From NCBI RefSeq assembly GCF_910592395.1, contig NC_088323.1, forward strand, positions 3,102,001 through 3,162,000: 60,000 nucleotides of DNA. The letters run 5' to 3'. The translations under genes were made by a program, and so were the position numbers. This DNA comes from Lineus longissimus (taxonomy: Eukaryota; Nemertea; Pilidiophora; Heteronemertea; Lineidae). This document shows, piece after piece, positions 9,901 to 18,948 of this stretch. Positions within the stretch are counted from its first letter, which is position 1. Every line of letters starts with the position of its first letter. Under the pieces are notes generated by a model that did not search any database, was not told the DNA's origin, and was given only the letters and a program-made list of their open reading frames with translations.

Positions 9901-12598
9901 TGCGGGATTATACGGTTCATGTGAACTTGTTGACATCTACATGATCTAGTGCTGTTATTGGTCATGGTACATGGTAGGCCTAATCATCATGGCTATATGT
10001 TTCAGGAAAAGCTCGGAGTAAAATGAACTGCCGATGAATAATGATGTTCATGTTTACCATGTTTACTAGTACATAGCCATAGGGTATGCACTGGCCAGTG
10101 CACTTTCTGCACGTCGTCATGGTCATGTACGTGATACCGTAACCTTGCATATTTTGTTTTTTGAATGCGCATGCTTTTTGGGCAAAATCACTTGTACCAA
10201 CACTAATGAATAATGTCTTCTTATCCCTATGACTCCATACACAGTGAGGGCATTGTCCCATTCCCATCAAATGGTAACTTATTGTACCGTATTAGGGTGG
10301 AAGTTGGGGAGCAGATACCTACCGTTGCACGCCTGTCATAATCAGTAGTGATGAGCTTAGCGCGATATGGAACATTCTTCAGAAACTCAAGCGAGGGAAG
10401 TCTGCTCATTAGCATATCTCGCGCACTGCTCCTTCTTGTCAAACATCGTAGTGAAATCGTAATGGAAAACGTCTGGCTTTGCGCCAGACGTTGAGACTAA
10501 TAAGTGAAGAACTAATAGGTAAAGAACTTCTACTTGCGCGAGACTGCTCTGATAAAATTATCATTGCAGAGACTACGGTGACGTACACATATATTTTTTA
10601 CAATCAAAAATGCCCTCAAAAGACGACATGGAATGATTATTTTATTGATATTTCCTACTATATACCTTCCAATTATCACTTTATACAAATAGATCGGCGT
10701 TAGGTCGCATGCTTTTCTTTCCTGGTGACACTATAAAGCAAAATAGTTGCAACCCCGTAAATGCGCTATAAGTCCAATAATAAGTGACGGTGACCCGTTA
10801 TAAATGTTTTGCCAGCTTCGCTTTTTTGCCGCTACGCGGCGCGTTGGGCCCTTGCGTCCAGAGCCAACCTTGTCTCCAGGAACTCGCGTGTCATTTTAAC
10901 ATTGGAATTTCTGCTCGTAAAGAACCTGGGTAGGAGGTTGATCTGAACCAGCTATATTTAGGTGTATTCAGCTGTATTGACGGTAAGCTTGCATAGCAAC
11001 ATGGCGCATGGTTTTATCAAAAATGCGAACTTGTAGGAAACGAAAAATGGTCGGATTAGATACGGTGAAAACAGCTGGAAAGGGGTTGGTAATGATCAGT
11101 TCTTTTTTATTTTCCTCCACTTATGATTCTATGTATAAATTACAGTCCAGGCAGTGATATTCTTTAAAAAGATTCCAACTTGATCGCGTCATCGAGTCAT
11201 CGCGTCGTCGAGTCATCGAGTCGAATACCACAAGCCATCTTTTTCTGCCCCTGAAAATCTAGCTCTTAATCGTGGTCCCTGATGTGACGAGGCGAGGGTC
11301 TTGATAAAACAGCCTTGGGTGCAGCGCCTGAAAAGCTAGGCATCTACCATAATTGTGATTTGGTCGGCGACTGATTTGTGATAGGGTGTGATTGGTAGTT
11401 TTTCTGGCCTGGATTTCTGGTCAAAGGGGGGGGGGGGGGCTCTGCACATGCGATCACTGTGAAAAAGCTGAATCATTGTCTTGTGGGGTACTAGTTCATG
11501 TTCTCCAAAATATCCTTCCCATGCCTGCTTAAAATCGCCGTCTTTCCACGTGATTGTCGCTAGATAAAGGGCTATGATTCTAGCGGCATAAGACTAGTGG
11601 ACAAACCATAGGTAAGGACAAACCGATCTACGGATCGATACTACTGACTATCGTATGTCGTCGGTGCCTGATTCTCAGGTTCTTTATTCATTTCAGGTTT
11701 TCGCGCTAGATGGCTCACCCGGGTATTCCTGTTCATCTTCGCAACCCTAATATTGGGATGGCTGATCACACCGGAACGCCTCGACAGGAACATTAATTCA
11801 CTAAAAATGTTGGAAATGGGAAATCGGGTGTACCGAGATGTGTTTTTAGACTTGTTGAAAACATTCATAGAGATAGCAGACGAGTTGGAGTTAGTCTGGT
11901 TCATCCATTACGGGACTCTGATTGGCTCCTGGCGTCACCATGGTTTTGTTCCATGGGATGACGATATTGACATCATTGTCAATATATCTCAAAAGGACGC
12001 GCTGCTGAGTAAGATTAAGTCGATGAACCCGTATTACATGGGAGAAGACGGCATTCCTATCGTCAAGTTTTATTCGAACAGGTCAACTCTAAAAGTTCCA
12101 AAATCTTATCATAAATGGCCGTTCATAGACATTTTGTTCTTCGAGGAGGACGACGATGCAATCTGGGACAACCTTAGATACATGAATAACATCCACCTGC
12201 AGAAAAGTGACGTCTTTCCGCTCCATAAACGTCCATTCGAAGGTTTTTTGGTCAATTCGCCAAGACGGCCCATGAAGTTACTTGTCAAAATTTTTCATTC
12301 GAGTGATCCTGTGAAATGCGCGACGGGAGAAGGGAGTCACAGACCAGGGAGAGATATGCCCTCCGTAGAGGTGACCTGCGAGGCCCTTAAAAACATATTC
12401 CCCTTCGTACACAGGGAGTCTGTCGACAATATCATGAAAGAAACGTTGAAACTCGGAGATAGGGCGCTTCATACGAAGTACGTGGACGAGGAAAAGGACA
12501 GTCTCACTCTACCATACTCATTCAAACCAGTTAATTATGTTCCTGGGTTATTAACAAGACTAGAATATTTGCTTCATTTGCGATTGTATATAACATGA
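6967..12598 (+). CDS. LicD-family type II membrane protein, copy A (two exons, transposon in intron)
   Basis: Probable LicD/fukutin-related protein (LicD fold, nucleotidyltransferase-like, phosphoryl-sugar or phosphocholine transfer). Its substrate cannot be told from sequence. Coding exons are 6967-6973 and 11697-12598, giving 302 residues and stop TGA. Exon 1 is ATG GGA G followed by donor GTAAGT. The acceptor is TTTCAG at 11696, and the joined codon is Gly3. Residues 4-11 are basic, residues 12-26 form a hydrophobic anchor (FLFIFATLILGW), and the rest should be lumenal, as for Golgi enzymes. The family signature is clear: HYGTLIGSWRHHGF (residues 73-86) followed by PWDDDIDI (88-95), the acidic metal-binding motif. 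AATAAA lies 6 bp after the stop. The 4.7-kb intron carries a 4.2-kb DNA transposon. An in-frame upstream ATG at 6865 would add 34 residues. The family call is firm; the exon 1 choice is inference, supported by the same structure in copy B. Confidence 0.85.
7054..7108 (+). repeat. Left terminal inverted repeat of the transposon
   Basis: 55 bp matching the reverse complement of 11182-11236 with one G/A mismatch. After the first 15 bases it is built from 8-bp units (GACTCGAT, GACTCGAC, GACGCGAT, GGCTCGAT, GACGCGAT), an array that could bind a transposase repeatedly. Confidence 0.92.
7443..7474 (+). repeat. C-rich tract with C15 run in the transposon
   Basis: 15-base C homopolymer at 7460-7474; a second run of about 11 C lies at 7229-7239. 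Confidence 0.85.
7774..7837. repeat. 26-bp-arm palindrome inside the transposon
   Basis: Arms 7774-7799 and 7812-7837 are perfect reverse complements (CTGTTGACTGTGCTTTAAGA plus 6 more bases) around a 12-base spacer at 7800-7811. The spacer, right arm and following ~22 bp (about 7798-7859) recur as a direct copy at 8152-8213. Confidence 0.9.
8364..8499 (+). repeat. Internal direct repeat of transposon, copy 1
   Basis: About 136 bp starting GCACGCCTGTCA and containing GCGCGATATGGAACATTCTT. It recurs at 10327-10463 in the same orientation with scattered substitutions. Confidence 0.85.
8730..9160 (+). repeat. Internal direct repeat of transposon, second family, copy 1
   Basis: Contains TCGTACAAGCGTGAATAGT, GAGAGACCCCTATTG and, further on, GTATGATGAGGTGATGACGA. 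These motifs recur in the same order in the next copy at about 9208-9530. Confidence 0.7.
9208..9530 (+). repeat. Internal direct repeat of transposon, second family, copy 2
   Basis: Diverged copy of 8730-9160 with TTGTACAAGCTTGAATAGT, GAGAGACCCCTATCG and the shared GTATGATGAGGTGATGACGA. Spacing differs between the copies, so indels have occurred. Confidence 0.7.
10327..10463 (+). repeat. Internal direct repeat of transposon, copy 2
   Basis: Second copy of 8364-8499. The two share long identical runs, including TCTTGTCAAACATCGTAGTG. Confidence 0.85.
11182..11236 (-). repeat. Right terminal inverted repeat of the transposon
   Basis: Inverted partner of 7054-7108. It ends in ...CGAATACCACAAGCC and is followed directly by the second target-site copy ATCTTTTTC (11237-11245) and then the LicD intron sequence TGCCCCTG, which matches copy B at 14725. 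Confidence 0.92.
11426..11439 (+). repeat. G14 homopolymer in LicD copy A intron
   Basis: Run of 14 G residues between TCAAA and CTCTGCACATG. It corresponds to the 34-G run in copy B and could form a G-quadruplex. Confidence 0.9.
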
Positions 12599-12603
12599 AT
12601 GAG

Positions 12604-12609
12604 AATAAA
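12604..12609 (+). promoter_or_regulatory. Poly(A) signal AATAAA, LicD copy A
   Basis: AATAAA begins 6 bp after the TGA stop, so the 3' UTR would be very short. Confidence 0.6.
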
Positions 12610-13135
12610 TAACATTGTACTTGTTAAACCAAAGCAGTTGTGAGATTTTCATATGTTTTTCCACTTCTTCTTAGCTATTCACAGATACTGAAAGTAAAAT
12701 AGGTCAGTACAACTTAGATATCAAGTAAAATGAGCCAAAATTGGAAACTCCTTTGACGACGAGAACACCAAAACTTTTATCCGGTTACGCATGCGCACGA
12801 ATAAGAACTCCTATGTACTGGATCGTCATCGAAGTGGCTAAATCACTGTCGGACGTTGAAGCAGAGGAAGAAGGAGCAATATGCAACTATATATCATGTT
12901 CATTATCACCAAGGTGTCGATTATATATGGTCCCCATGAAAGGCTTCGTTTGTGTCTTTTGCGGTTGATCTCGCTGATTGGTTCTGTCGCTCGTTTGACA
13001 AGCAAATCCCTCCAAGTGTTTTTAAGAGAACAACTAAGCTACGACCACGTCACTCAGAATTACGTAAAGCCAATTTGGAGGTAAAAAGCTCCGTATTTGC
13101 ATCAACGGCGTTTTAGGATAAACCGGACAGGCTGC

Positions 13136-13306
13136 ATGCTTGAAGTTGTCTTCATTTTATTACAGACCGCACCACAAATGCAATGTCTAGAATTTAATTC
13201 CGTCTCAAATCGCGGCAGATTTGACGACAAAGCATATATTCAAGGGTCTCATCACAGCACATGTCGAAAATGTCATTACACCAAGGCTTTCGCTTGCTCC
13301 AACTGA
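13136..13306 (+). CDS. Possible 56-residue ORF with hydrophobic start, downstream of LicD copy A
   Basis: ATG-initiated frame of 56 residues beginning MLEVVFILLQTAPQ, which resembles a short secretion signal, followed by a polar part with a CRKCHYTKAFAC stretch. The same frame is open in copy B (16650-16820) with one Cys to Arg change. Alternatively a coding exon may start after the strong acceptor TTTTATTACAG near 13168, in the same frame. I recognise no family. The context is about 540 bp after the LicD stop. The start context (GGCTGCATGC) is poor. It may be a secreted microprotein, a terminal exon or chance. Confidence 0.25.
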   Translation: MLEVVFILLQTAPQMQCLEFNSVSNRGRFDDKAYIQGSHHSTCRKCHYTKAFACSN

Positions 13307-14067
13307 CACTACAATGAACTCATTGACGTAGTACATGCATCTTTGGCTTATTATCTCTTCGTGCCGATATTTCCATTGGTGTCATTTTCAGCAGCTTAGT
13401 TCCTCCCATTATCGCAAATGGATTTTGACAATTTGAGGAGTTCACCGTGCCTTTCTTAGTCTGTAGCCATTCTCTTATGTGAGAGAACCAATAGCACCAA
13501 TTACTTAAACCGAAAGAGTTCATTATAAGATATTATAGAACGTGTTTAAGCGCTTCGGAAGCCCATCGACAATAATTGCACTGATCTCACATGCATGCCA
13601 ACACACAGAACTCTATTTCCAAGGACATATTCATTTCTGCATTTCATTAGTTGCTTCACGCCATGGGACTTCCCAACCTTGCAAGGGAAACAACACTCAT
13701 AGAACAAAGGTGCTATAGAGCAGTTCTGAGGGTGCTATCCCCTCGATCGGTCCTCCTTGGAAACATCTTGCGAGGAACTGAGCTTACGGGAACGATAAAG
13801 GGTGCGAACTTTGAGTGCAAATAACGTTATTTTCTTACAACATTATGTTTTCTGGACTATTTTTGCGTTTTCGTTTAGAAGTTGCCTCTATTTCCCCGCC
13901 TACTGCGCATGCATTTAAGAGAATTGTTCGAAAACAAAGCTAAGAAATGCAAACGTATCCCCACTGTGCGTCTGTGGGGATTCGAATCGGAATTAAGAGG
14001 CAAAACCAAATGGTGAACAATGCCTACCAGATTTCCGTTCAGGTGCCTGCAGGATGGTAGACTCTCG

Positions 14068-14217
14068 ATGAAGGTGCTGTATTCTGTCCTTGCGACAGCA
14101 CCAATCCCGTGGTTTCTTTATTCATCTAAAAAGCAACCGGCAGCCCCTGCATGTTCATCTCCGTCTACATGCTCTGTCAGTTCCGTGGACCTACCAATTA
14201 GTTTTGTTGACGTGTAA
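14068..14217 (+). CDS. Possible 49-residue ORF or first exon, unit A 3' end
   Basis: ATG-initiated frame starting MKVLYSVLATAPIPWFLY, a short hydrophobic N-terminus, then a Pro/Ser/Cys-rich stretch, ending at TAA. Inside the last codons is a good donor (GT followed by GTAAGA at 14214), so 14068-14213 could instead be a first coding exon. The frame extends upstream to 14020 in this copy. No matching downstream exon was found and no family is recognised. Confidence 0.25.
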   Translation: MKVLYSVLATAPIPWFLYSSKKQPAAPACSSPSTCSVSSVDLPISFVDV

Positions 14218-14382
14218 GACTCCAGATGGATTTGGGACTTATGCCGTGGTACACCTTGATGGGGGTATTATGGCCGCGGTGCATGCTGTAATCGAGCCTG
14301 ACAGGCTGATGGGAGATTTTTGGTCCGGTCGGTATCTTACCTGATTGAGCTGCCGGCCCGAGATGGAATATTCTTAATAGGC

Positions 14383-14390
14383 TATTTAAA
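14383..14390 (+). promoter_or_regulatory. TATA-like element upstream of LicD copy B
   Basis: TATTTAAA in the same relative position as in copy A, retained although the surrounding 5' region has accumulated indels. Confidence 0.3.
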
Positions 14391-14637
14391 ACCGGACGCC
14401 AATAATAGAGTTGCGACATCTCAGAACAAAATATCAAACTAATGTACATAAATGTGTACTACACGCGTGACTGATACCAATAAAGAATCCAGGGCGCCGT
14501 ACCTGCATGCTGAATAGATTTTATGAATACTCATGGACATCTATATCTGCTGTGTTGAACTGTACAATACACTCCGGTTCAATGATGTGTTCGTGAATGA
14601 ACGCTCAATGTGCAGTTACTGTAGTGCAGAGATCAAC

Positions 14638-14917
14638 ATGAGAGGTAGGTCTCTTAACGTTCTTGAAAACATTCATCGTCTTTATGATGACATGGGATTG
14701 TGTGTCAACGAAGCTATCTTTTTCTGCCCCTGATAATCTAGCTCTTGATCGTGGTCCCCCTTGACAGTTGCTTGATGTGACGAGGCGAGGGTCTTGAAAA
14801 AACAGCCTTGGGTGCAGCGCCTGAAAGCTAGGCATCTACCATAATTGTGATTTGGTCGGCGACTGATTTGTGATAAGGTGTGATTGGTAGTTTTTCTGGC
14901 CTGGATTTCTGGTCAAA

Positions 14918-14952
<35 letters not shown>

Positions 14953-16112
14953 CTCTGCACATGCGATCACTGTGAAAAAGCTGAATTATTGTCTAGTGGG
15001 GTGCAAGTTCATGTGGCTCCAACATATCCTTCCCATGCCTGCTTAAAATCGCCGTCTTTCCACGTGATTGTCGCTAGATAAAGGGCTATGATTCTAGCGG
15101 CATAAGACTAGTGGACAAACCATAGGTAAGGACAAACCGATCTACGGATCGATACTACTGACTATCGTATGTCGTCGGTGCCTGATTCTCAGGTTCTTTA
15201 TTCATTTCAGGTTTTCGCGCTAGATGGCTCACCCGGGTGTTCCTGTTTATCTTCGCAACCCTAATATTGGGATGGCTGATCACACCGGAACGCCTCGACA
15301 GGAACATTAATTCACTAAAAATGTTGGAAAAGGGAAATCGGGTGTACCGAGATGTGTTTTTAGACTTGTTGAAAACATTCATAGAGATAGCAGACGAGTT
15401 GGAGTTAGTCTGGTTCATCCATTACGGGACTCTGATTGGCTCCTGGCGTCACCATGGTTTTGTTCCATGGGATGACGATATTGACATCATTGTCAATTTA
15501 TCTCAAAAGGACGCGCTGCTGAGTAAGATTAAGTCGATGAACCCGTATTACATGGGAGAAGACGGCATTCCTATCGTCAAGTTTTATTCGAACAGGTCAA
15601 GTCTAAAAGTTCCAAAATCTTATCATAAATGGCCGTTCATAGACATTTTGTTCTTCGAGGAGGACGACGATGCAATCTTGGACAACCTTAGATTCATGAA
15701 GAACATCCACCTGCAGAAAAGTGACGTCTTTCCGCTCCATAAACGTCCATTCGAAGGTTTTTTGGTCAATTCGCCAAGACGGCCCATGAAGTTACTTGTC
15801 AAAATTTTTCATTCGAGTGATCCTGTGAAATGCGCGACGGGAGAAGGGAGTCACAGACCAGGGAGAGATATGCCCTCCGTAGAGGTGACCTGCGAGGCCC
15901 TTGAAAACATATTCCCCTTCGTACACAGGGAGTTTGTCGACAATATCATGAAAGAAACGTTGAAACTCGGAGATAGGGCGCTTCATACGAAGTACGTGGA
16001 CGAGGAAAAGGACAGTCTCACTCTACCATACTCATTCAAACCAGTTAATTATGTTCCTGGGTTATTAACAAGACTAGAATATTTGCTTCATTTAAAATTG
16101 TATAAAACATGA
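14638..16112 (+). CDS. LicD-family type II membrane protein, copy B (two exons)
   Basis: Tandem paralogue of the upstream LicD gene. Coding exons are 14638-14644 (ATG AGA G, donor GTAGGT) and 15211-16112 (acceptor TTTCAG), with a 566-bp intron and no transposon. The product is 302 residues with the same N-terminal anchor and an intact GTLIGSWRHHGF and PWDDDIDI core. It differs from copy A at 11 residues, including Gly2Arg, Met43Lys, Trp to Leu and Ser to Phe, and by only three or four silent changes. No frame is broken. The donor GTAGGT is weaker than the GTAAGT of copy A. An in-frame upstream ATG at 14533 would give a longer N-terminus containing an 18-bp in-frame insertion relative to copy A. 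AATAAA is at 16118. It is probably a Golgi or ER lumenal transferase; the acceptor is unknown. Confidence 0.85.
14919..14952 (+). repeat. G34 homopolymer in LicD copy B intron
   Basis: Run of about 34 G residues at the position equivalent to the G14 tract of copy A. Exact length may be affected by sequencing. Confidence 0.85.
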
Positions 16113-16117
16113 ATGAG

Positions 16118-16123
16118 AATAAA
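16118..16123 (+). promoter_or_regulatory. Poly(A) signal AATAAA, LicD copy B
   Basis: Same position relative to the stop as in copy A. Confidence 0.6.
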
Positions 16124-16649
16124 TAACATTGTACTTGTTAAACCAAAGCAGTTGTGAGATTTTCATATGTTTTTCCACTTCTTCTTAGCTATTCACAGAT
16201 ACTGAAAGTAAAATAGGTCAGTACAACTTAGATATCAAGTAAAATGAGCCAAAATTGGAAACTCCTTTGACGACGAGAACACCAAAACTTTTATCCGGTT
16301 ACGCATGCGCACGAATAAGAACTCCTATGTACTGGTTCGTCATCAGAGTCGCTAAATCACTGTCGGACGTTGAAGCAGAGGAAGAAGGAGCAATATGCAA
16401 CTATATATCATGTTCATTATCACCAATGTGTCGATTATATATGGTCCCCATGAAAGGCTTCGTTTGTGTCTTTTGCGGTTGATCTCGCTGATTGGTTCTG
16501 TCGCTCGTTTGACAAGCAAATCCCTCCAAGTGTTTTTAAGAGAACAACTAAGCTACGACCACGTCACTCAGAATTACGTAAAGCCAATTTGGAGGTAAAA
16601 AGCTCCGTATTTGCATCAACGGCGTTTTAGGATAAACCGGACAGGCTGC

Positions 16650-16820
16650 ATGCTTGAAGTTGTCTTCATTTTATTACAGACCGCACCACAAATGCAACGT
16701 CTAGAATTTAATTCCGTCTCAAATCGCGGCAGATTTGACGACAAAGCATATATTCAAGGGTCTCATCACAGCACATGTCGAAAATGTCATTACACCAAGG
16801 CTTTCGCTTGCTCCAACTGA
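16650..16820 (+). CDS. Copy B of the 56-residue ORF downstream of LicD
   Basis: Same 56-residue frame as 13136-13306, with Cys to Arg after the hydrophobic segment as the one visible replacement. Its retention is weak evidence for coding because the two units differ by only 1-2 percent overall. Confidence 0.25.
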   Translation: MLEVVFILLQTAPQMQRLEFNSVSNRGRFDDKAYIQGSHHSTCRKCHYTKAFACSN

Positions 16821-17587
16821 CACTACAATGAACTCATTGACGTAGTACATGCATCTTTGGCTTATTATCTCTTCGTGCCGATATTTCCATTGGTGTCATT
16901 TTCAGCAGCTTAGTTCCTCCCATTATCGCAAATGGATTTTGACAATTTGAGGAGTTCACCGTGCCTTTCTTAGTCTGTAGCCATTCTCTTATGTGAGAGA
17001 ACCAATAGCACCAATTACTTAAACCGAAAGAGTTTATTATAAGATATTATAGAACGTGTTTAAGCGCTTCGGAAGCCCATCGACAATAATTGCACTGATC
17101 TCACATGCATGCCAACACACAGAACTCTATTTCCAAGGACATATTCATTTCTGCATTTCATTAGTTGCTTCACGTCATGGGACTTCCCAACCTTGCAAGG
17201 GAAACAACACTCATAGAACAAAGGTGCTATAGAGCAGTGCTGAGGGTGCTATCCCCTCGATCGGTCCTCCTTGGAAACATCTTGCGAGGAACTGAGCTTA
17301 CGGGAACGATAAAGGGTGCGAACTTTGAGTGCAAATAACGTCATTTGCTTACAACATTATGTTTTCTGGACTATTTTTGCATTTTCATTTAGAAGTTGCC
17401 TCTATTTCCCCGCCTACTGCGCATGCATTTAAGAGAATTGTTCGAAAACAAAGCTAAGAAATGCAAACGTATCCCCACTGTGCGTCTGTGGGGATTCGAA
17501 TCGAATTAAGAGGCAAAACCAAATGGTGAACAATGCCTACCACCGACACGATTTCCGTTCAGGTGCCTGCAGGATGGTAGACCCTCG

Positions 17588-17737
17588 ATGAAGGTGCTGT
17601 ATTCTGTCCTTGCGACAGCACCAATCCCGTGGTTTCTTTATTCATCTAAAAAGCAACCGGCAGCCCCTGCATGTTCATCTCCGTCTACATGCTCTGTCAG
17701 TTCCGTGGACCTACCAATTAGTTTTGTTGACGTGTAA
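17588..17737 (+). CDS. Possible 49-residue ORF or first exon, unit B 3' end
   Basis: Identical in sequence to the 14068-14217 frame. In this copy a 9-bp insertion upstream introduces a stop before the ATG, so only the ATG at 17588 is available. The donor GTAAGA is at 17734. Function unknown. Confidence 0.25.
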   Translation: MKVLYSVLATAPIPWFLYSSKKQPAAPACSSPSTCSVSSVDLPISFVDV

Positions 17738-18513
17738 GACTCCAGATGGATTTGGGACTTATGGCCGTGGTACACCTTGATGGGGGTATTATGGCCGCGG
17801 TGCATGCTGTAATTGAGCCTGACAGGCTGATGGGAGATTTTTGGTCCGGTGACTTCGTACCTCACTGTTGTAATGCTCTAATTATAGAAGAGATTAGTAC
17901 ATTTTCGATGAGTGATTTTGCTGCTCTCCAGCTTGGTCACATGATTTTCACGTGCCGGCCATGTGATCGTGTCTTTTCGTGGACAATATTCATGTTACAG
18001 GATCGCTTGCTTTTCTGATGTTCTCAAATCACTCAAACTACATCCGAAGGAAGGATGACTCGTATGCATTATAGGAATATTCACTAACAGACAGGAGGCA
18101 GATGCGAAGCCGCCGATAGATACCTCTACTATCCACAGTACTATACATGTAATGACGCTTGTAAGTTTAACAGCCTCCCAAAAGTACCTGGATTTTTACT
18201 TTCCCACCGACCTTGAACGAGATATATTGTTTATCACGATCCCTCTTCTTTCAGCCATCGGAGCGAATTCATTAATTGACCACGCGGGATCTAACGCCGT
18301 TAATTGAATAAGCTAATTGTCACAGCCACACAGCCCTCGGCTGATATAAACATGATAAACATAGCAAAGCAAGTGGGTGAGGAGACACCACCAACACGGT
18401 TTCTGTTATCCTGATATCACGGTCGTCGTTGAGGGCCAAGAGCTTAGAAGACAACACAGTCGTTCAAATTGCCACTGGGCTATAAAAACCTACCTGTGCC
18501 ACAGACAAACGTC

Positions 18514-18948
18514 TTAGCAACACTGCATACAAATGTTGTAAATTCTCTTAAAATACCAAGTAGGTGCCATAAAACGGTCAACATATAAATTGCGAGTGTG
18601 GCTAAGAGGAAATGTACAAGCGATTATCGCAATCGGTACAGCTGTACACGATCTGGAAAAGCTTTTTTTAACGATCTCCGCCCACGAAAATGTGGCTTCC
18701 CATTTCTTGTTAACAAATAATGTACCGTTGGCATAGCAGCCAGCCGTGGTAGCTAGATTTGGCAGTCCGAACATGCGTACTTTCGTTTTAAATAGCAAAC
18801 CATCTCGGAAAACTGATTTTGATTGTTTGAATAGCAAAGCACTACTCTTTGTTGACGTTATTGAATCGGTGTAATAAGCCAATGTCTGACCGATCCACCT
18901 CAATCTGCTGAATAGCGACAACACGGTATATCTTCTTGCATCAAGCAT
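18514..18948 (-). CDS. 144-residue ATG-initiated ORF, unidentified
   Basis: Minus-strand frame MLDARRYTVLSLFSRLRWIG... to stop at 18514, with ...TTAGCYANGTLFVNKKWEAT... in the middle and a hydrophobic ...AVPIAIIACTFPL... later. A possible donor (AACG|GTACAT) interrupts it. One or two ORFs of this length are expected by chance in 60 kb at this base composition. Confidence 0.15.
   Translation of the reverse strand: MLDARRYTVLSLFSRLRWIGQTLAYYTDSITSTKSSALLFKQSKSVFRDGLLFKTKVRMFGLPNLATTAGCYANGTLFVNKKWEATFSWAEIVKKSFSRSCTAVPIAIIACTFPLSHTRNLYVDRFMAPTWYFKRIYNICMQCC

Larger units (their letters stand above)
7054..11236. mobile_element. 4,183-bp DNA transposon, Mutator-like by termini, probably non-autonomous
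   Basis: The ends are 55-bp inverted repeats (7054-7108 and 11182-11236) with one mismatch, starting GGCTTGTGGTATTCGACTCG. A perfect 9-bp direct repeat ATCTTTTTC flanks the element at 7045-7053 and 11237-11245. The same 9 bp occurs once at 14716-14724 in copy B, inside identical flanking sequence, so the empty site is visible. Nine-base target duplications with long TIRs are typical of Mutator-like elements. I see no transposase: open frames inside are short and unremarkable, so it likely moves in trans. The interior holds C homopolymers, a strong palindrome and three pairs of internal direct repeats. It lies in the LicD copy A intron, 80 bp past the donor. Confidence 0.9.
6622..14329 (+). 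repeat. Tandem duplication unit, copy A (contains LicD copy A and the transposon)
   Basis: Copy A starts near the GGTCGGCATCTTACC string and ends at TTGGTCCGGT, where copy B begins. Without the inserted transposon and one target-site copy it is about 3,516 bp, against about 3,524 bp for copy B. The gene-bearing 3' part is nearly identical to copy B. The first ~430 bp have several small insertions and deletions relative to copy B. The junction shares the 3-bp microhomology GGT, which fits an unequal or replication-based tandem duplication. Confidence 0.9.
14327..17850 (+). repeat. Tandem duplication unit, copy B (contains LicD copy B)
   Basis: Direct repeat of copy A without the transposon. 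It ends at TTTTTGGTCCGGT, after which the sequence diverges into single-copy DNA. It has a 34-bp G run where copy A has 14, a 9-bp insertion near 17543, and scattered substitutions. It preserves the unoccupied insertion site of the transposon at 14716-14724. Confidence 0.9.

Noticed and set aside
11710-11760. ATG right after the exon 2 acceptor (ATGGCTCACCCGGG...)
   Set aside because: It is in a different frame from the LicD sequence.
11641-11904. 87-residue frame on the minus strand overlapping LicD copy A (and its twin at 15155-15418)
   Set aside because: Antisense shadow of the LicD exon, present in both copies only because the exon is duplicated.
12278-12472. 64-residue minus-strand frame inside LicD copy A (twin at 15792-15986)
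   Set aside because: Antisense shadow of the LicD coding sequence.
11753-12598. LicD start at the first internal TTG or GTG codon, as if the gene had no upstream exon
   Set aside because: It would truncate the membrane anchor. The splice acceptor at 11696 and the ATG exon at 6967 explain the N-terminus better.
13960-13985. Hairpin CCCCAC...GTGGGG as a histone-type 3' end stem-loop
   Set aside because: Sequence and loop length do not match the histone stem-loop, and no histone gene is near.
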